Shown here in pieces: positions 1 through 17,529 of a stretch of 64,000 nucleotides of DNA (the first letter of the stretch is position 1; each line of letters starts with the position of its first letter). The translations under genes were made by a program, and so were the position numbers. This DNA is from Acidobacteriota bacterium (GTDB lineage Bacteria; Acidobacteriota; Terriglobia; Terriglobales; Acidobacteriaceae), in contig JARLGJ010000017.1 in the NCBI GenBank assembly GCA_031296105.1, positions 1 to 64,000 of the forward strand, in the 5' to 3' direction. The notes beneath the pieces are model-generated. The model did no database searches and was not told the DNA's origin. It saw nothing but the letters and a program-made list of their open reading frames with translations.

Positions 1-957
<957 letters not shown>

Positions 958-965
958 GGAATTTC

Positions 966-1005
966 GTTTTTGTCCGGTCTGGTTGCGGCCAGGCCGGACA
1001 AAAAC
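966..1005. other. Long hairpin between tuf and rpmG
   Basis: GTTTTTGTCCGG (966-977) is perfectly complementary to CCGGACAAAAAC (994-1005). The stem continues inward with a wobble pair and CTG/CAG, giving about 16 pairs around an 8-nt loop. No T-tract follows on either strand, so it is not a standard intrinsic terminator. A second hairpin, TCCGGG-CTTCGA-CCCGGA, lies at 1044-1061. Both fall in the 150-nt spacer 958-1107. Processing site, 3'-end stabiliser or partial attenuator are all possible. Confidence 0.6.
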
Positions 1006-1107
1006 GGCGGCAGTAACTTCGGCGGGCGGATTGTCTGCTGATTTCCGGGCTTCGACCCGGACAAGGCCACGGGGACCAAAGCCTCGCGGTAATTGAAAGG
1101 ACTGAAA

Positions 1108-1260
1108 ATGCCTCGCGAAATTTGTCAACTGCAGTGCACTGAGTGCAAGGATAAGAACTACTCGACGACCAAGAACCGCAAGACCACCACGGAGCGTCTG
1201 GAGTTCAACAAGTTCTGCCGCAAGTGCCGTAAACACACGGCCCATCGCGAAGTGAAGTAA
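1108..1260 (+). CDS. rpmG: 50S ribosomal protein L33 (zinc-binding type)
   Basis: Small 50-residue ribosomal protein of the large subunit, near the E site. It starts with [10 protein letters not shown] and keeps both CxxC pairs (C10/C13 and C37/C40), so it is the zinc-binding C+ form, as opposed to the cysteine-free form used under zinc limitation. Highly basic, with a normal L33 length. The start ATG is preceded by AAAGGA with a suitable gap. It sits between tuf and tRNA-Trp, the classical position upstream of secE-nusG in many bacteria. Confidence 0.96.
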   Translation: MPREICQLQCTECKDKNYSTTKNRKTTTERLEFNKFCRKCRKHTAHREVK

Positions 1261-1320
1261 GCGCGGCGGCGTCCCTCGGGGCGCGGCGGTGCGGCTTCGA
1301 CGAAGGTCTGGTGGCAATTC

Positions 1321-1395
1321 AGGGGCGTAGGCTCAATGGTAAACCGACGGTCTCCAAAACCGTTTTTGGGGGTTCGAATCCCTCCGCCCCTGCCA
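1321..1395 (+). tRNA. trnW: tRNA-Trp (anticodon CCA)
   Basis: Cloverleaf can be drawn by hand. The acceptor stem is AGGGGCG (1321-1327) with CGCCCCT (1385-1391), the anticodon stem ACGGT/ACCGT holds loop CTCCAAA with anticodon CCA at 1354-1356, and the T arm is GGGGG-TTCGAAT-CCCTC. The discriminator is G and CCA is genome-encoded (1393-1395). The D stem has one C-A mismatch (GGCT/AACC). It lies between rpmG and secE, as in several other phyla, and is probably processed out of the operon transcript. Confidence 0.96.
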
Positions 1396-1483
1396 TTCGC
1401 ATCCGGATGGCGGCAAGAGATTAGAAGTGAATGTTTGCCCGCGCGGCCGGCTTAGGGAGCGCGGAGCGAAAGCAGGAACGGCA

Positions 1484-1741
1484 ATGGCCAAGACAGCAGT
1501 GGTACCCGCGCAAGCCGGATTCATCGAGCAGGTGAAGAGCCTGCCGGAGCGCATCAAGTCGTTCTACGGCGAAGTCCGCAACGAGATGCGCAAGGTGACG
1601 ACGCCGACCCGCAAGGAAGTTCAGGCCACGACGGTGGTTGTGATCATCTGCGTGTTCATCTTCGGCCTGTACTTCTGGGTTGTGGACGGCGTGATCGGCA
1701 AGGCGCTGGATTCGATTTTCAAGTACTTCAGCACGCGCTAA
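1484..1741 (+). CDS. secE: Preprotein translocase subunit SecE
   Basis: Short single-span SecE (85 residues) that clamps SecY in the Sec translocon at the inner membrane. It has an N-terminal amphipathic stretch with FYGEVRNEMRKVTTPTRKE, the typical SecE signature, and one transmembrane helix (about residues 49-69). The start at 1484 is chosen because AGGA lies 6 nt upstream; the frame stays open upstream to 1427, but that extension has no ribosome binding site and is not SecE-like. Followed by nusG after 49 nt, the nearly universal pairing. Confidence 0.95.
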   Translation: MAKTAVVPAQAGFIEQVKSLPERIKSFYGEVRNEMRKVTTPTRKEVQATTVVVIICVFIFGLYFWVVDGVIGKALDSIFKYFSTR

Positions 1742-1790
1742 AAGAGGCGGCCCGCCGCACCGGCTGTAGCAGACGGCGCGAAGGGAGATT

Positions 1791-2438
1791 ATGGAAGACA
1801 TTCTGAATAACGAGGGCAATCAAGCGGAAGAGACGCCGGAGATCGGCGCCGCCGCGGCTCCTGCCGCGCCGGAAGGCGCTGCGGCTGAGCCCGAGGGCAA
1901 TCCGCGGATGAAGTGGTACATCATCCACGCCTATTCCGGTTTCGAGCGCAAGGTGAGAGAGTCGCTCGAATCGCGCATTCGCGCGTTCGGCTTCGAGGGC
2001 CGCATGGGCCGGGTTCTGATCCCGACCGAGACGGTGACCGAGATCCGCAACAACAAGAAGTACACGCGCGAGAGCATGTTCTATCCCGGCTACGTGCTGG
2101 TTGAGATGGACATGGACGACGAAGTGTGGCACATGGTGAAAGCCACGCCGCGCGTGACCGGATTTGTGGGCACCGGTCAACAGCCGACGCCGCTCTCGGA
2201 CGACGAAGTGAAGCAGATCGTCTACCGGGTGGCCGACAGCAAGGAAAAGCCCAAGCTCAAGATCAAGTACGATAAGAACGAGACGGTGCGCATCACCGAA
2301 GGTCCGTTTGCAACGTTTACCGGAGTGGTGGACGAGGTCAACGAGGACCGCGAGACGTTAAAGGTGATGGTAACGATTTTCGGCCGTTCGACGCCGGTGG
2401 AGTTAGAGTTCGGGCAGGTCGAAAAGGTTCTCAGTTAA
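1791..2438 (+). CDS. nusG: Transcription elongation/antitermination factor NusG, N-terminally extended
   Basis: NusG binds the RNA polymerase clamp, suppresses pausing and links to Rho or ribosomal S10. The NGN domain starts at residue 40 ([16 protein letters not shown]) and the C-terminal KOW domain is at about residues 160-215 ([18 protein letters not shown]). The protein has 215 residues against about 180 in E. coli; the extra 39 N-terminal residues are acidic and Ala/Pro-rich and presumably disordered. The start at 1791 has a good Shine-Dalgarno (AAGGGAGATT); an internal start at 1908 would give the short form but has no clear site. Confidence 0.97.
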   Translation: MEDILNNEGNQAEETPEIGAAAAPAAPEGAAAEPEGNPRMKWYIIHAYSGFERKVRESLESRIRAFGFEGRMGRVLIPTETVTEIRNNKKYTRESMFYPGYVLVEMDMDDEVWHMVKATPRVTGFVGTGQQPTPLSDDEVKQIVYRVADSKEKPKLKIKYDKNETVRITEGPFATFTGVVDEVNEDRETLKVMVTIFGRSTPVELEFGQVEKVLS

Positions 2439-2530
2439 CCAGGTATTTTCAAGCACGCGCCGCAGCGTAGCTCCGGGCCGAAAACTCCTAGACCCGGGCG
2501 CGGCCGCGCAACAGGAAAGGTAGAAAAGCA

Positions 2531-2962
2531 ATGGCAAAGAAAGTCACAGGATCGGTAAAGCTGCAGATTGAAGCGGGCAAGGCAACGCCCGCGCCTCCGG
2601 TTGGCCCCGCGCTGGGACAGGCGCAGGTCAACATCATGGAATTCTGCAAGCAGTTCAACGCGCGCACGCAGAACAAGGAATTGGCCGGACTGATCGTGCC
2701 GGTGGTCATCACCGTGTACAGTGACCGCACCTTCACCTTCATCACCAAGACGCCCCCAGTGGCCGTCCTGTTGAAGAAGATTGCCGGCATCGCCAAGGGT
2801 TCGGGCGTTCCGAACAAGGACAAGGTGGGCAAGGTTACCGAGCAGCAGGTTCTGGAAATTGCCAAGCAGAAGATGCCGGATTTGAACGCGGCCTCTCTGG
2901 AAGCGGCAGTGAAGAGCGTAAAGGGCACGGCGCGCTCGATGGGCCTGGACGTGATCGCGTAG
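2531..2962 (+). CDS. rplK: 50S ribosomal protein L11
   Basis: L11 (143 residues) of the GTPase-associated centre, needed for factor binding and stringent RelA activation. The N-terminal domain begins [34 protein letters not shown] and the C-terminal RNA-binding domain carries the KTPP motif region and ends with [11 protein letters not shown]. Preceded by AGGAAAGG about 8 nt upstream. Its 92-nt leader contains the 12-nt GC palindrome GCGCGGCCGCGC. Followed by rplA, with which it normally forms the L1-autoregulated operon. Confidence 0.97.
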   Translation: MAKKVTGSVKLQIEAGKATPAPPVGPALGQAQVNIMEFCKQFNARTQNKELAGLIVPVVITVYSDRTFTFITKTPPVAVLLKKIAGIAKGSGVPNKDKVGKVTEQQVLEIAKQKMPDLNAASLEAAVKSVKGTARSMGLDVIA

Positions 2963-3176
2963 TACAATAGAAATTGTGGTTCCCACATCCGCGGCAAAAC
3001 CCGGATGTGGGGCAGGCAAGAAGTTTCTTCCGCGGGGCACTCTGCCCCCGGTCGTAAACCACGGCAGTCAGCCCCGGACGGTGGAAACCGTACCCCGGGG
3101 GATTCGAAGAGTCCGGCGGGTGAAGCCCGGCGGAGGAGAATCGGCAAGTTGACGGCGGTGGGAGACAGGAGCAGGA
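2963..3176 (+). promoter_or_regulatory. Structured rplK-rplA spacer (214 nt)
   Basis: No gene. It holds TACAAT at 2963-2968 (possible -10, no convincing -35), then a perfect 10-bp hairpin CCCACATCCG/CGGATGTGGG (2982-2991 with 3002-3011), then a two-tier hairpin at 3072-3100 (CCCCGG/CCGGGG enclosing ACGGT-GGAA-ACCGT). Neither has a T-tract, so simple termination is unlikely. In other bacteria the L1 protein represses this operon through an mRNA site; a comparable site is a reasonable guess, but I do not recognise the L1 consensus here. Confidence 0.45.
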
Positions 3177-3887
3177 ATGGCTAACAAGGCAGGAAAGAAC
3201 ATTGAGAAGTCGCGCGCCCAGGTGGAAGCGCGTCCGTATATGCTGGCCGACGCGGTTGGCTTGCTGCAGAAGGTGAAGTTCGCCAAGTTCGATGAGACGG
3301 TGGACCTCACGCTGCGTCTTGGCGTCGATCCGAAGCACGCCGACCAGATGGTTCGCGGCACGGTGGTTCTGCCGCACGGTCTGGGCAAGAGCAAGAAGGT
3401 TCTGGTGCTGGCCTCCGGCGAAAAGCTGCGCGAGGCCGAAGCGGCTGGCGCGGACTTCGTGGGCGGCGACGACCTGGTCGAGAAGATTCAGAAGGAAGGC
3501 TGGACCGATTACGATGCCGTGATCGCCACCCCGGACATGATGCGTTCGGTGGGCCGCCTGGGCAAGGTTCTGGGTCCGCGCGGTTTGATGCCGAACCCGA
3601 AGACCGGCACGGTGACCACGGACGTCGCCAAGGCGGTGGCCGAGGTGAAGGCCGGCAAGGTGGAGTTCCGCACCGACAAGACGGCACTGGTTCACGTTCC
3701 GGTGGGCAAGATTTCGTTCCCGGCGGAAAAGCTGGTGGAGAATGCGCGCACGGTGCTTTTGGCCGTGGTGAAGGCCAAGCCGGTGGCGGCCAAGGGCAAG
3801 TATATCAAGGCCTGCTACGTCAGCTCGACGATGGGGCCTGGCGTGGCGATCGACACGACCGCGGCCGAGGCAGCAGCGAAGGCGTAG
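3177..3887 (+). CDS. rplA: 50S ribosomal protein L1
   Basis: L1 (236 residues) forms the mobile L1 stalk at the E site and is usually the translational repressor of its own operon. The C-terminal half carries the conserved block [16 protein letters not shown] and the final SSTMGPGV motif. The start ATG follows GGAGACAGGAGCAGGA. Length and motif order match the family. Upstream is a 214-nt structured spacer; downstream rplJ begins after 78 nt. Confidence 0.97.
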   Translation: MANKAGKNIEKSRAQVEARPYMLADAVGLLQKVKFAKFDETVDLTLRLGVDPKHADQMVRGTVVLPHGLGKSKKVLVLASGEKLREAEAAGADFVGGDDLVEKIQKEGWTDYDAVIATPDMMRSVGRLGKVLGPRGLMPNPKTGTVTTDVAKAVAEVKAGKVEFRTDKTALVHVPVGKISFPAEKLVENARTVLLAVVKAKPVAAKGKYIKACYVSSTMGPGVAIDTTAAEAAAKA

Positions 3888-3965
3888 TTCCCGGACAGTT
3901 TGAGAGCGGCCGCGAGGCTGCCGGCGGGAACTCCCGCCCCAGACAGGATCAAGAAGGAATCGGCA

Positions 3966-4514
3966 ATGGCGGTTAGCAAAGCAAAAAAGATTACGCAAGT
4001 GGAAGCGCTCGCGTCCGAGCTGAAGGGCGTGAGCAACGGATTCGTGGCCCAGTACGGCAAGTTGACGGTGGCGCAGGACGACGAGCTTCGCAAGTCGATC
4101 CGCGCGGCCGGCGCGAAGTACCGCGTGGTAAAGAACACGCTGGCCAAGCGCGCTTCGGAAGGCACGGCGTTTGAGGAAGTGGCTAAGGCACTGAAGGGCC
4201 GCTCCTCGATTGCCTACACCGAGGGCGACATTGTCGCCCTGGCCAAGGCGCTGACGAAGTATGCCAAGGATCATCCGGAGCTGACGTTCAAGGCCGGCGT
4301 GGTTGAAGGCAAGCAGGTGGATGTCAAGCAGATCGACGTGCTGGCAAGCCTGCCGTCGAAGGACGAGCTGTACAGCAAGTTGCTGTTCCTGCTCAACGCT
4401 CCGGCGACGCGCCTGGCGACGGCACTGGCCGGCGTGGGACGCAAGATGGCCGTGGTCGTCGATCAGGGCGTGAAGGAAAACAAGTTCAAGGCGGACGAGG
4501 CGGCTACGGCCTAA
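3966..4514 (+). CDS. rplJ: 50S ribosomal protein L10
   Basis: L10 (182 residues) anchors the L7/L12 dimers to the ribosomal stalk base. N-terminal KKITQVEALASELKG and the conserved VVKNTLAKRA block fit the family, and the C-terminal helix for L7/L12 binding is present. The start at 3966 is preferred over an in-frame TTG at 3900 because AAGGA lies 7 nt before it and homologous L10 starts here. The 78-nt spacer before it has a small hairpin GGCGGG-AACT-CCCGCC (3923-3938), much shorter than the known L10 leader of other bacteria. Confidence 0.96.
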   Translation: MAVSKAKKITQVEALASELKGVSNGFVAQYGKLTVAQDDELRKSIRAAGAKYRVVKNTLAKRASEGTAFEEVAKALKGRSSIAYTEGDIVALAKALTKYAKDHPELTFKAGVVEGKQVDVKQIDVLASLPSKDELYSKLLFLLNAPATRLATALAGVGRKMAVVVDQGVKENKFKADEAATA

Positions 4515-4824
4515 TCCCCGCCGGCCTGGGGCGACCTGGGAGCGGTGAATTCCGGTCCGGACGGCGAAAGTTGCCGCCAGGACCACTTCGGCGGACTGTC
4601 CGTTGTCGGTACGCCGGTGGGAAGCAAGTTGCGTTATCTGTTGTACGAAGCAGATCTGGTCCGCGGCCTTGTCTGGGGTAGCGGCAGGAGGGTTCCGGGA
4701 AACCGGGACACGGGCTCAAGCAACGCAGGGATTGCGTGGCGGCCACCCGAAAGCTCCAGGATTGTGCGTTCTGCCGGATGACCGAACCACAACGAAATTA
4801 GAAACCGAGAATTGGAGAGATATC
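4515..4824 (+). promoter_or_regulatory. Long structured rplJ-rplL spacer (310 nt)
   Basis: No coding region that I can support; an in-frame extension of rplL to 4603 has no ribosome binding site and non-ribosomal composition. Visible structure includes GGTCC/GGACC (4554-4558 with 4580-4584) enclosing CGGC/GCCG (4562-4565 with 4573-4576), and ACGCA/TGCGT (4723-4727 with 4733-4737). In most bacteria rplJ and rplL are less than 100 nt apart. The extra RNA could help make the several-fold excess of L7/L12 over L10, by processing, an internal promoter or translational enhancement. Confidence 0.4.
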
Positions 4825-5202
4825 ATGGCGGATTTGGCTGCTTTGAAGGAACAGATTGTTGGGCTGTCGCTGCTTGAGGCGGCTCAGCTTGTGAAGGAAC
4901 TGGAAGAGACCCTGGGCGTGTCGGCTGCGGCCGCGGCTCCGGTGGTTGTGGCTGGCGGCGCGGCCGCGGCGGCTCCTGCTGCCGAGGCGCAGACCGAGTT
5001 CACCGTGATCTTGACCGCCACTGGCGCCAACAAGATCAACGTGATCAAGGCCGTTCGCGAAGTGACGAGCCTCGGACTGAAGGAAGCCAAGGACCTGGTC
5101 GATGGCGCTCCGAAGCCGATCAAGGAAGGCGTCACGAAGGAAGAGGCCGAGACCATCAAGAAGAAGTTCACCGATGCTGGTGCGACGGTCGAAGTTAAGT
5201 AG
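4825..5202 (+). CDS. rplL: 50S ribosomal protein L7/L12
   Basis: L7/L12 (125 residues), the multicopy stalk protein that recruits translation factors. The N-terminal dimerisation domain begins [19 protein letters not shown], the Ala-rich hinge lies at about residues 33-52, and the C-terminal domain has the conserved [29 protein letters not shown] helix and ends ATVEVK. Start supported by GGAGAG upstream. A strong terminator follows 28 nt after the stop. Confidence 0.97.
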   Translation: MADLAALKEQIVGLSLLEAAQLVKELEETLGVSAAAAAPVVVAGGAAAAAPAAEAQTEFTVILTATGANKINVIKAVREVTSLGLKEAKDLVDGAPKPIKEGVTKEEAETIKKKFTDAGATVEVK

Positions 5203-5230
5203 TTTCAGCTAGTTAGGGGATAAGACCGGA

Positions 5231-5265
5231 AAGTGCCGGGGTGGTGATCCGCTCCGGCACTTTTT
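5231..5265 (+). terminator. Intrinsic terminator after rplL
   Basis: AAGTGCCGG (5231-5239) pairs with CCGGCACTT (5254-5262) around a 14-nt loop and runs into TTTTT (5261-5265) followed by CC. It separates the ribosomal protein genes from rpoBC, either as a full or partial terminator (attenuator). E. coli has a partial attenuator at the same place. Confidence 0.85.
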
Positions 5266-5300
5266 CCTGTCCCGGAATATTTACGACCTGGGTGCCAGGG

Positions 5301-5333
5301 TTGTGGTCAAGCGCGATTTTTCTGTTATACAAT
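5301..5333 (+). promoter_or_regulatory. Candidate rpoBC promoter
   Basis: An abruptly AT-rich stretch after the rplL terminator contains TTATACAAT (5325-5333), giving TATACA or TACAAT as -10. TTGTGG (5301-5306) is a possible -35 at 19 nt, and TGGTCA (5304-5309) is an alternative at 16 nt. It would drive rpoB with an untranslated leader of about 670 nt. Only the -10 is convincing. Confidence 0.4.
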
Positions 5334-6011
5334 TAAAAGATGTCGAAATCCGTTTGCATGGCATGAAGCGTGCTAACGGAGAAAAGATTTCGTGCGTTGG
5401 AGCGAACGTGCGATATGCAAGTGTCTGAGAAGCGGAGCGGCCGTTCAGGAGAATGTGAGCCGCAGAATTCATCAGGCCGAGGGTGAGCGTGCGGCTTCCT
5501 GGCGGAGGAAGCTGGCGCGAGGTGCAAGTGACAAGCCGCGGCCGCGGCGTCCTAAGGCTCGGGGATGCGGCGGGCGGAAGAACAGGCTCGAAGACTGGCG
5601 CGGGAAATATACAGTTTGGAAACCGGTGAAGTCCACGGCAGGCCCAATGATCCGGTGCAGACGTGGAGGACGCCAGGAGTGGCGCCCGAGGGGATCTTTG
5701 TCCTCCGGGATTTTTGCGTCTCATCCGTGCCATCCAAAGATTTGTGCAGTACTCCGGCCGTGGCGGCAATAGCCGCAGAAGGCCGCGCCTGTTCCCCGCA
5801 ACCGCTGGTTCGCAATACCGCCGCAGTCCAGGCAGTTTAGCTAGATTCTTCGTCCTCCGGTACGCGACCGGATGGCGGACATGATGAAGGAGCGCGCCGT
5901 GAGTTCAACCGGCGTCCTCCGCTTGTGGCCTTCGGGCCGCAGGGAATGCCGTCCGGCGCACGCGGCGCCGGACCCGCTCAGCGGCGGGTAAGGCTATCCT
6001 GAGGAGTTCAA
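5334..6011 (+). promoter_or_regulatory. Long rpoB leader without a supportable gene
   Basis: About 680 nt with no clear gene. Small open frames exist (for example 5392-5772 and 5565-5840), but they have no ribosome binding site or recognisable family. Structures include GGAGGAC/GTCCTCC (5665-5671 with 5700-5706) stacked on GCCA/TGGC (5672-5675 with 5680-5683), and directly before rpoB a perfect 9-bp hairpin GTCCGGCGC/GCGCCGGAC (5951-5959 with 5965-5973) followed by CCGC-TCA-GCGG (5974-5984). No T-tract follows these. Likely regulatory RNA for RNA polymerase synthesis or simply a processed leader. Confidence 0.4.
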
Positions 6012-10493
<4,482 letters not shown>

Positions 10494-10719
10494 GCGAATT
10501 ACCGGGCGGGCGGCGGTCGTCAGCCGCCTCCCGTCCGATGCGCTCAGAGAGTTGTTTCCCGCAGGTTGCGCTTCCGGCAGCCCGATGGGATGAGAGATTA
10601 CGGTTCCCCACAGTTGGCTCTGACGGCCAACGCGAGGGAACCGGCCACCGGAAGCCGACAACGGCCGCGCAAGGCCGCAAGGTCCTGGACGCCAGCGAAC
10701 GTCCAGGTGAGGAGGCAAT
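10494..10719 (+). promoter_or_regulatory. Structured rpoB-rpoC spacer (226 nt)
   Basis: Three well-formed hairpins and no gene. (1) 10503-10533: GGCGGC/GCCGCC inside CGGG/CCCG. (2) 10601-10643: CGGTTCCC/GGGAACCG (8 bp), a symmetric 4x4 internal loop CACA/GCGA, then GTTGGC/GCCAAC with a 7-nt loop. (3) 10684-10707: CCTGGACG/CGTCCAGG, ending 3 nt before the rpoC Shine-Dalgarno GGAGG (10711-10715). No T-tracts. rpoB and rpoC are usually less than 100 nt apart, so this spacer is long. It may set the beta to beta-prime ratio or mark an RNase site. Confidence 0.5.
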
Positions 10720-14928
<4,209 letters not shown>

Positions 14929-14955
14929 TTCTTCGCTTGCTCGACGCAACAATCG

Positions 14956-14990
14956 CGGGCCGCATCCACATGGATGCGGCCCGTTTTTTT
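14956..14990 (+). terminator. Strong intrinsic terminator after rpoC
   Basis: Perfect 12-bp stem CGGGCCGCATCC (14956-14967) with GGATGCGGCCCG (14972-14983), tetraloop ACAT and seven Ts (14984-14990). It ends the rpoBC transcription unit. Confidence 0.96.
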
Positions 14991-15044
14991 CGGCGAAGAG
15001 GTTTTTGGACTGGGCCATGACGGACGCGGAGCAGGATACAGGTT

Positions 15045-15072
15045 TTGCCCTTACGCCGCGGTCAAGTACAAT
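15045..15072 (+). promoter_or_regulatory. Candidate promoter of yihY-pyk
   Basis: TTGCCC (15045-15050), 16-nt spacer, TACAAT (15067-15072). Matches 4/6 and 5/6 to the sigma-70 consensus, 55 nt after the rpoC terminator. The predicted start of transcription (about 15079) decides against the in-frame starts at 15005 and 15017 of the next gene. Confidence 0.5.
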
Positions 15073-15118
15073 CACCATGGCCATTTCTGGCCTGGGAAAG
15101 CGGGGTTATAGCCCCACT

Positions 15119-16009
15119 ATGCTGAGTTTTGCCAAGCAGGTGAGAATCGCACTGGTCCGAACCTTGGAGCATGACCAGTTTGCCGTCGCCAAGGCAGCGG
15201 CCTTCTCGGTCGTGCTGACGCTGTTTCCCGCGGTTCTGCTGATCTCCGCCGTTCTCTCCGCCTCGCATACCACGCAGAGTTTTGTCCGCGAACTTTCCCA
15301 TGCCATTGGCGGCATTATGCCCTCGGGCACGGCACCATCGATTTCAACGTTTGTGGAAGGCCGCCGCCCCGCGCCGGTGCGCATGATTGTGTACACCGCG
15401 CTGATTACTCTGTGGACCGGGTCGGGCGTGATGATTTCCTGGATGGACGGCTTTCGCCGGGCCTACCAGATGCCGCGGTCATGGAACCTGACCGAGGAGC
15501 GCATGGTAAGTTTCCTGCTGGTGCTGATGGCCGGCATTCCGATGGCGTTTTCCAGCTTTCTGCTGGCCTTCGGCAAACAGATTGAAAACTGGCTGGCGTT
15601 TCACGCGGCGCGCGATCTGGATGTGTACCTCATTGCCGTGTGGACGTTGACCCGCCTGCTGATTGCCCTGATGACGACGGTCGCGGTGCTGGCCCTGATC
15701 TATCATCACGGGCTGCCGCGCACCCAGCCCTGGCATCGCGTTCTGCCCGGATCGGTCCTTGCCTCCGGACTTTGGTTCGCCTCCACCACCATCTTTGGCT
15801 GGTACCTGCGCCATTACGCGGATTACGGCGTAATCTATGGATCGGTGGGCACGGCGATTGCCCTGCTCATCTGGTCGTATTTAGTTTCGCTGGTCGTGCT
15901 GATCGGCGCTGAGTTCAATGCGGTGCGCTATCCGCGCTACCTGTTCGGTGCCTACTCCAAGCTGAACGGCAAGGAAGAGAACGGGCAGAGGACTAGCATA
16001 GATACATGA
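15119..16009 (+). CDS. YihY/BrkB (formerly RNase BN) family membrane protein
   Basis: Integral inner-membrane protein, 296 residues from the chosen start, with about six hydrophobic segments. The characteristic N-terminal block (AKAAAFSVVLTLFPAVLLISAVL) and the C-terminal WYLRHYADYGVIYGSVGTAIALLIW motif region identify the family; the molecular function of the family is not settled and the old RNase BN name is wrong. In-frame starts at 15005 (TTG), 15017 and 15077 exist upstream, but a promoter appears to lie at 15045-15072, so 15119 (or a leaderless 15077) is preferred. Overlaps pyk by 4 nt (ATGA), so the two are probably co-translated. Confidence 0.85.
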   Translation: MLSFAKQVRIALVRTLEHDQFAVAKAAAFSVVLTLFPAVLLISAVLSASHTTQSFVRELSHAIGGIMPSGTAPSISTFVEGRRPAPVRMIVYTALITLWTGSGVMISWMDGFRRAYQMPRSWNLTEERMVSFLLVLMAGIPMAFSSFLLAFGKQIENWLAFHAARDLDVYLIAVWTLTRLLIALMTTVAVLALIYHHGLPRTQPWHRVLPGSVLASGLWFASTTIFGWYLRHYADYGVIYGSVGTAIALLIWSYLVSLVVLIGAEFNAVRYPRYLFGAYSKLNGKEENGQRTSIDT

Positions 16010-17514
16010 GCAATTTAGCAATTGGTTTAACGGAAGCAAGCGCGGAGCCCCGGCGGGCAAAGATCGTCTGCACCTTGGGGCCGGCCTCGGACACGGCGGA
16101 AGAGATGCGCGAACTGATGCATCTGGGCATGGACGTGGCGCGGCTGAACTTCTCGCACGGCGACCACGCCGAGCACATGGAGCGCATCCGGCGGCTGCGC
16201 CGCGTGGCCAGGGAAGAGGGCCGCACCATCTGCATCCTGCAGGACTTGCAGGGGCCGAAGATTCGCACCGGAGTCTTGGTGGGGCACCAGCCCGTGGAGC
16301 TGATCTCCGGCAGCAAGGTGACCATCACGACGCGCCGCGTGGAAGGAACCTCCACCCTATTGAGCACCAGCTTCAGAGCACTGCCGCGCGAGGTGGGGGC
16401 CGGAGGGCGCATACTGCTCTCCGACGGAAGGCTCTCGCTGCACGTGCTGGCGGTGCAGGGTGACGAAGTGCTATGCGAGGTGGTGGACGGCGGGATGCTG
16501 GGCGAGCACCAGGGCATCAACCTGCCGGGCGCGGTGATGAGCGTTCCGTCCCTGACCGCCAAGGACAAGCGCGACCTGGCGTTTGGTTTAAAGGCCGGGG
16601 TGGACATGGTGGCCATCTCGTTTGTACGCAGCGCGCGCGACGTGCAGGCAGTTAAGCGGATCATTGCCGCTGCCGGCAGCGACCTGCCGGTGATCGCCAA
16701 GCTGGAAAAGCCGCAGGCCATTGAGAATCTGGACGAGATTCTGGAGTGCGCCGACGGCGTAATGGTGGCGCGCGGCGACCTGGGCGTGGAAGTGCTGCCC
16801 GAGCAGGTGCCCATCATGCAGAAGCACATCATCCGGCGGGCGCGGCGCTATCGCAAGCCGGTGATCACGGCCACACAGATGCTGGATAGCATGATTCAGA
16901 ACCCGCGACCCACGCGCGCCGAAGCCAGCGACGTGGCCAATGCCATCTACGATGGTTCGGACGCGGTGATGCTCTCGGGGGAAACCGCCGCCGGGCGCTA
17001 TCCGCGGGAGGCCGTCAGCATGATGGCGCGCATTGTCGCCGAAGCCGAATCCGACATCCGCACCCAGAATCCCGTGCCGCGGCGGGAACTGCCGCAGTTG
17101 ACGATCTCCGAGGCAATCTGCGAAAGTGTTGCCCACGTTGCGGAAGAGTTGAAAATGCACGGCATTGCCGTGTTTACGGAGTCGGGCACGACGGCTGGCC
17201 TGATCGCCAAGTACCGCCCGAAGGCGGGGATTTACGCGTTCTCCCGCCGCGCCGAAGTGTGCAACCGGATGAACCTGTATTGGGGCGTAAAGCCGATGCC
17301 GATCCGGATGGTGCGCTCGGTGGACGACATGATCGACGTGGCGGAACATGAACTGCGCCTGATGGGCGCCGCCAAAACCGACGACGTGGTGGCGATTGTG
17401 GCCGGTACCCGCATGGTCACCGCCGGTTCCACGAATTTTATGCGTCTGCACCGCATTCGCCCCGACGGGGCGGCGGGCGGAACAAATCGCCGTACAATGA
17501 AGCGACGGAAGTAA
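16006..17514 (+). CDS. pyk: Pyruvate kinase
   Basis: Glycolytic enzyme transferring phosphate from phosphoenolpyruvate to ADP; 502 residues. Signatures seen: RRAKIVCTLGPAS at the N-terminus, ARLNFSHGD, LQDLQGPKIRTG, IAKLEKPQAIENLDEI with the catalytic Lys, VARGDLGVEV with metal ligands, and the substrate block ATQMLDSMIQNPRPTRAE. The C-terminal allosteric domain is present. The ATG overlaps the stop of the membrane-protein gene (ATGA). A small alpha-beta protein gene follows 15 nt downstream. Confidence 0.97.
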   Translation: MSNLAIGLTEASAEPRRAKIVCTLGPASDTAEEMRELMHLGMDVARLNFSHGDHAEHMERIRRLRRVAREEGRTICILQDLQGPKIRTGVLVGHQPVELISGSKVTITTRRVEGTSTLLSTSFRALPREVGAGGRILLSDGRLSLHVLAVQGDEVLCEVVDGGMLGEHQGINLPGAVMSVPSLTAKDKRDLAFGLKAGVDMVAISFVRSARDVQAVKRIIAAAGSDLPVIAKLEKPQAIENLDEILECADGVMVARGDLGVEVLPEQVPIMQKHIIRRARRYRKPVITATQMLDSMIQNPRPTRAEASDVANAIYDGSDAVMLSGETAAGRYPREAVSMMARIVAEAESDIRTQNPVPRRELPQLTISEAICESVAHVAEELKMHGIAVFTESGTTAGLIAKYRPKAGIYAFSRRAEVCNRMNLYWGVKPMPIRMVRSVDDMIDVAEHELRLMGAAKTDDVVAIVAGTRMVTAGSTNFMRLHRIRPDGAAGGTNRRTMKRRK

Positions 17515-17529
17515 AGGACCCGGAACCCA

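Noticed and set aside
3888..3965. L10 leader (Rfam-type) before rplJ
   Set aside because: Spacer is too short (78 nt) and only a small GGCGGG/CCCGCC hairpin is visible.
5392..5840. Overlapping small open frames in the rpoB leader
   Set aside because: No ribosome binding site, compositions rich in Arg/Pro/Ala, no family; one fragment (5565-5840) looked slightly protein-like but has no start signal.
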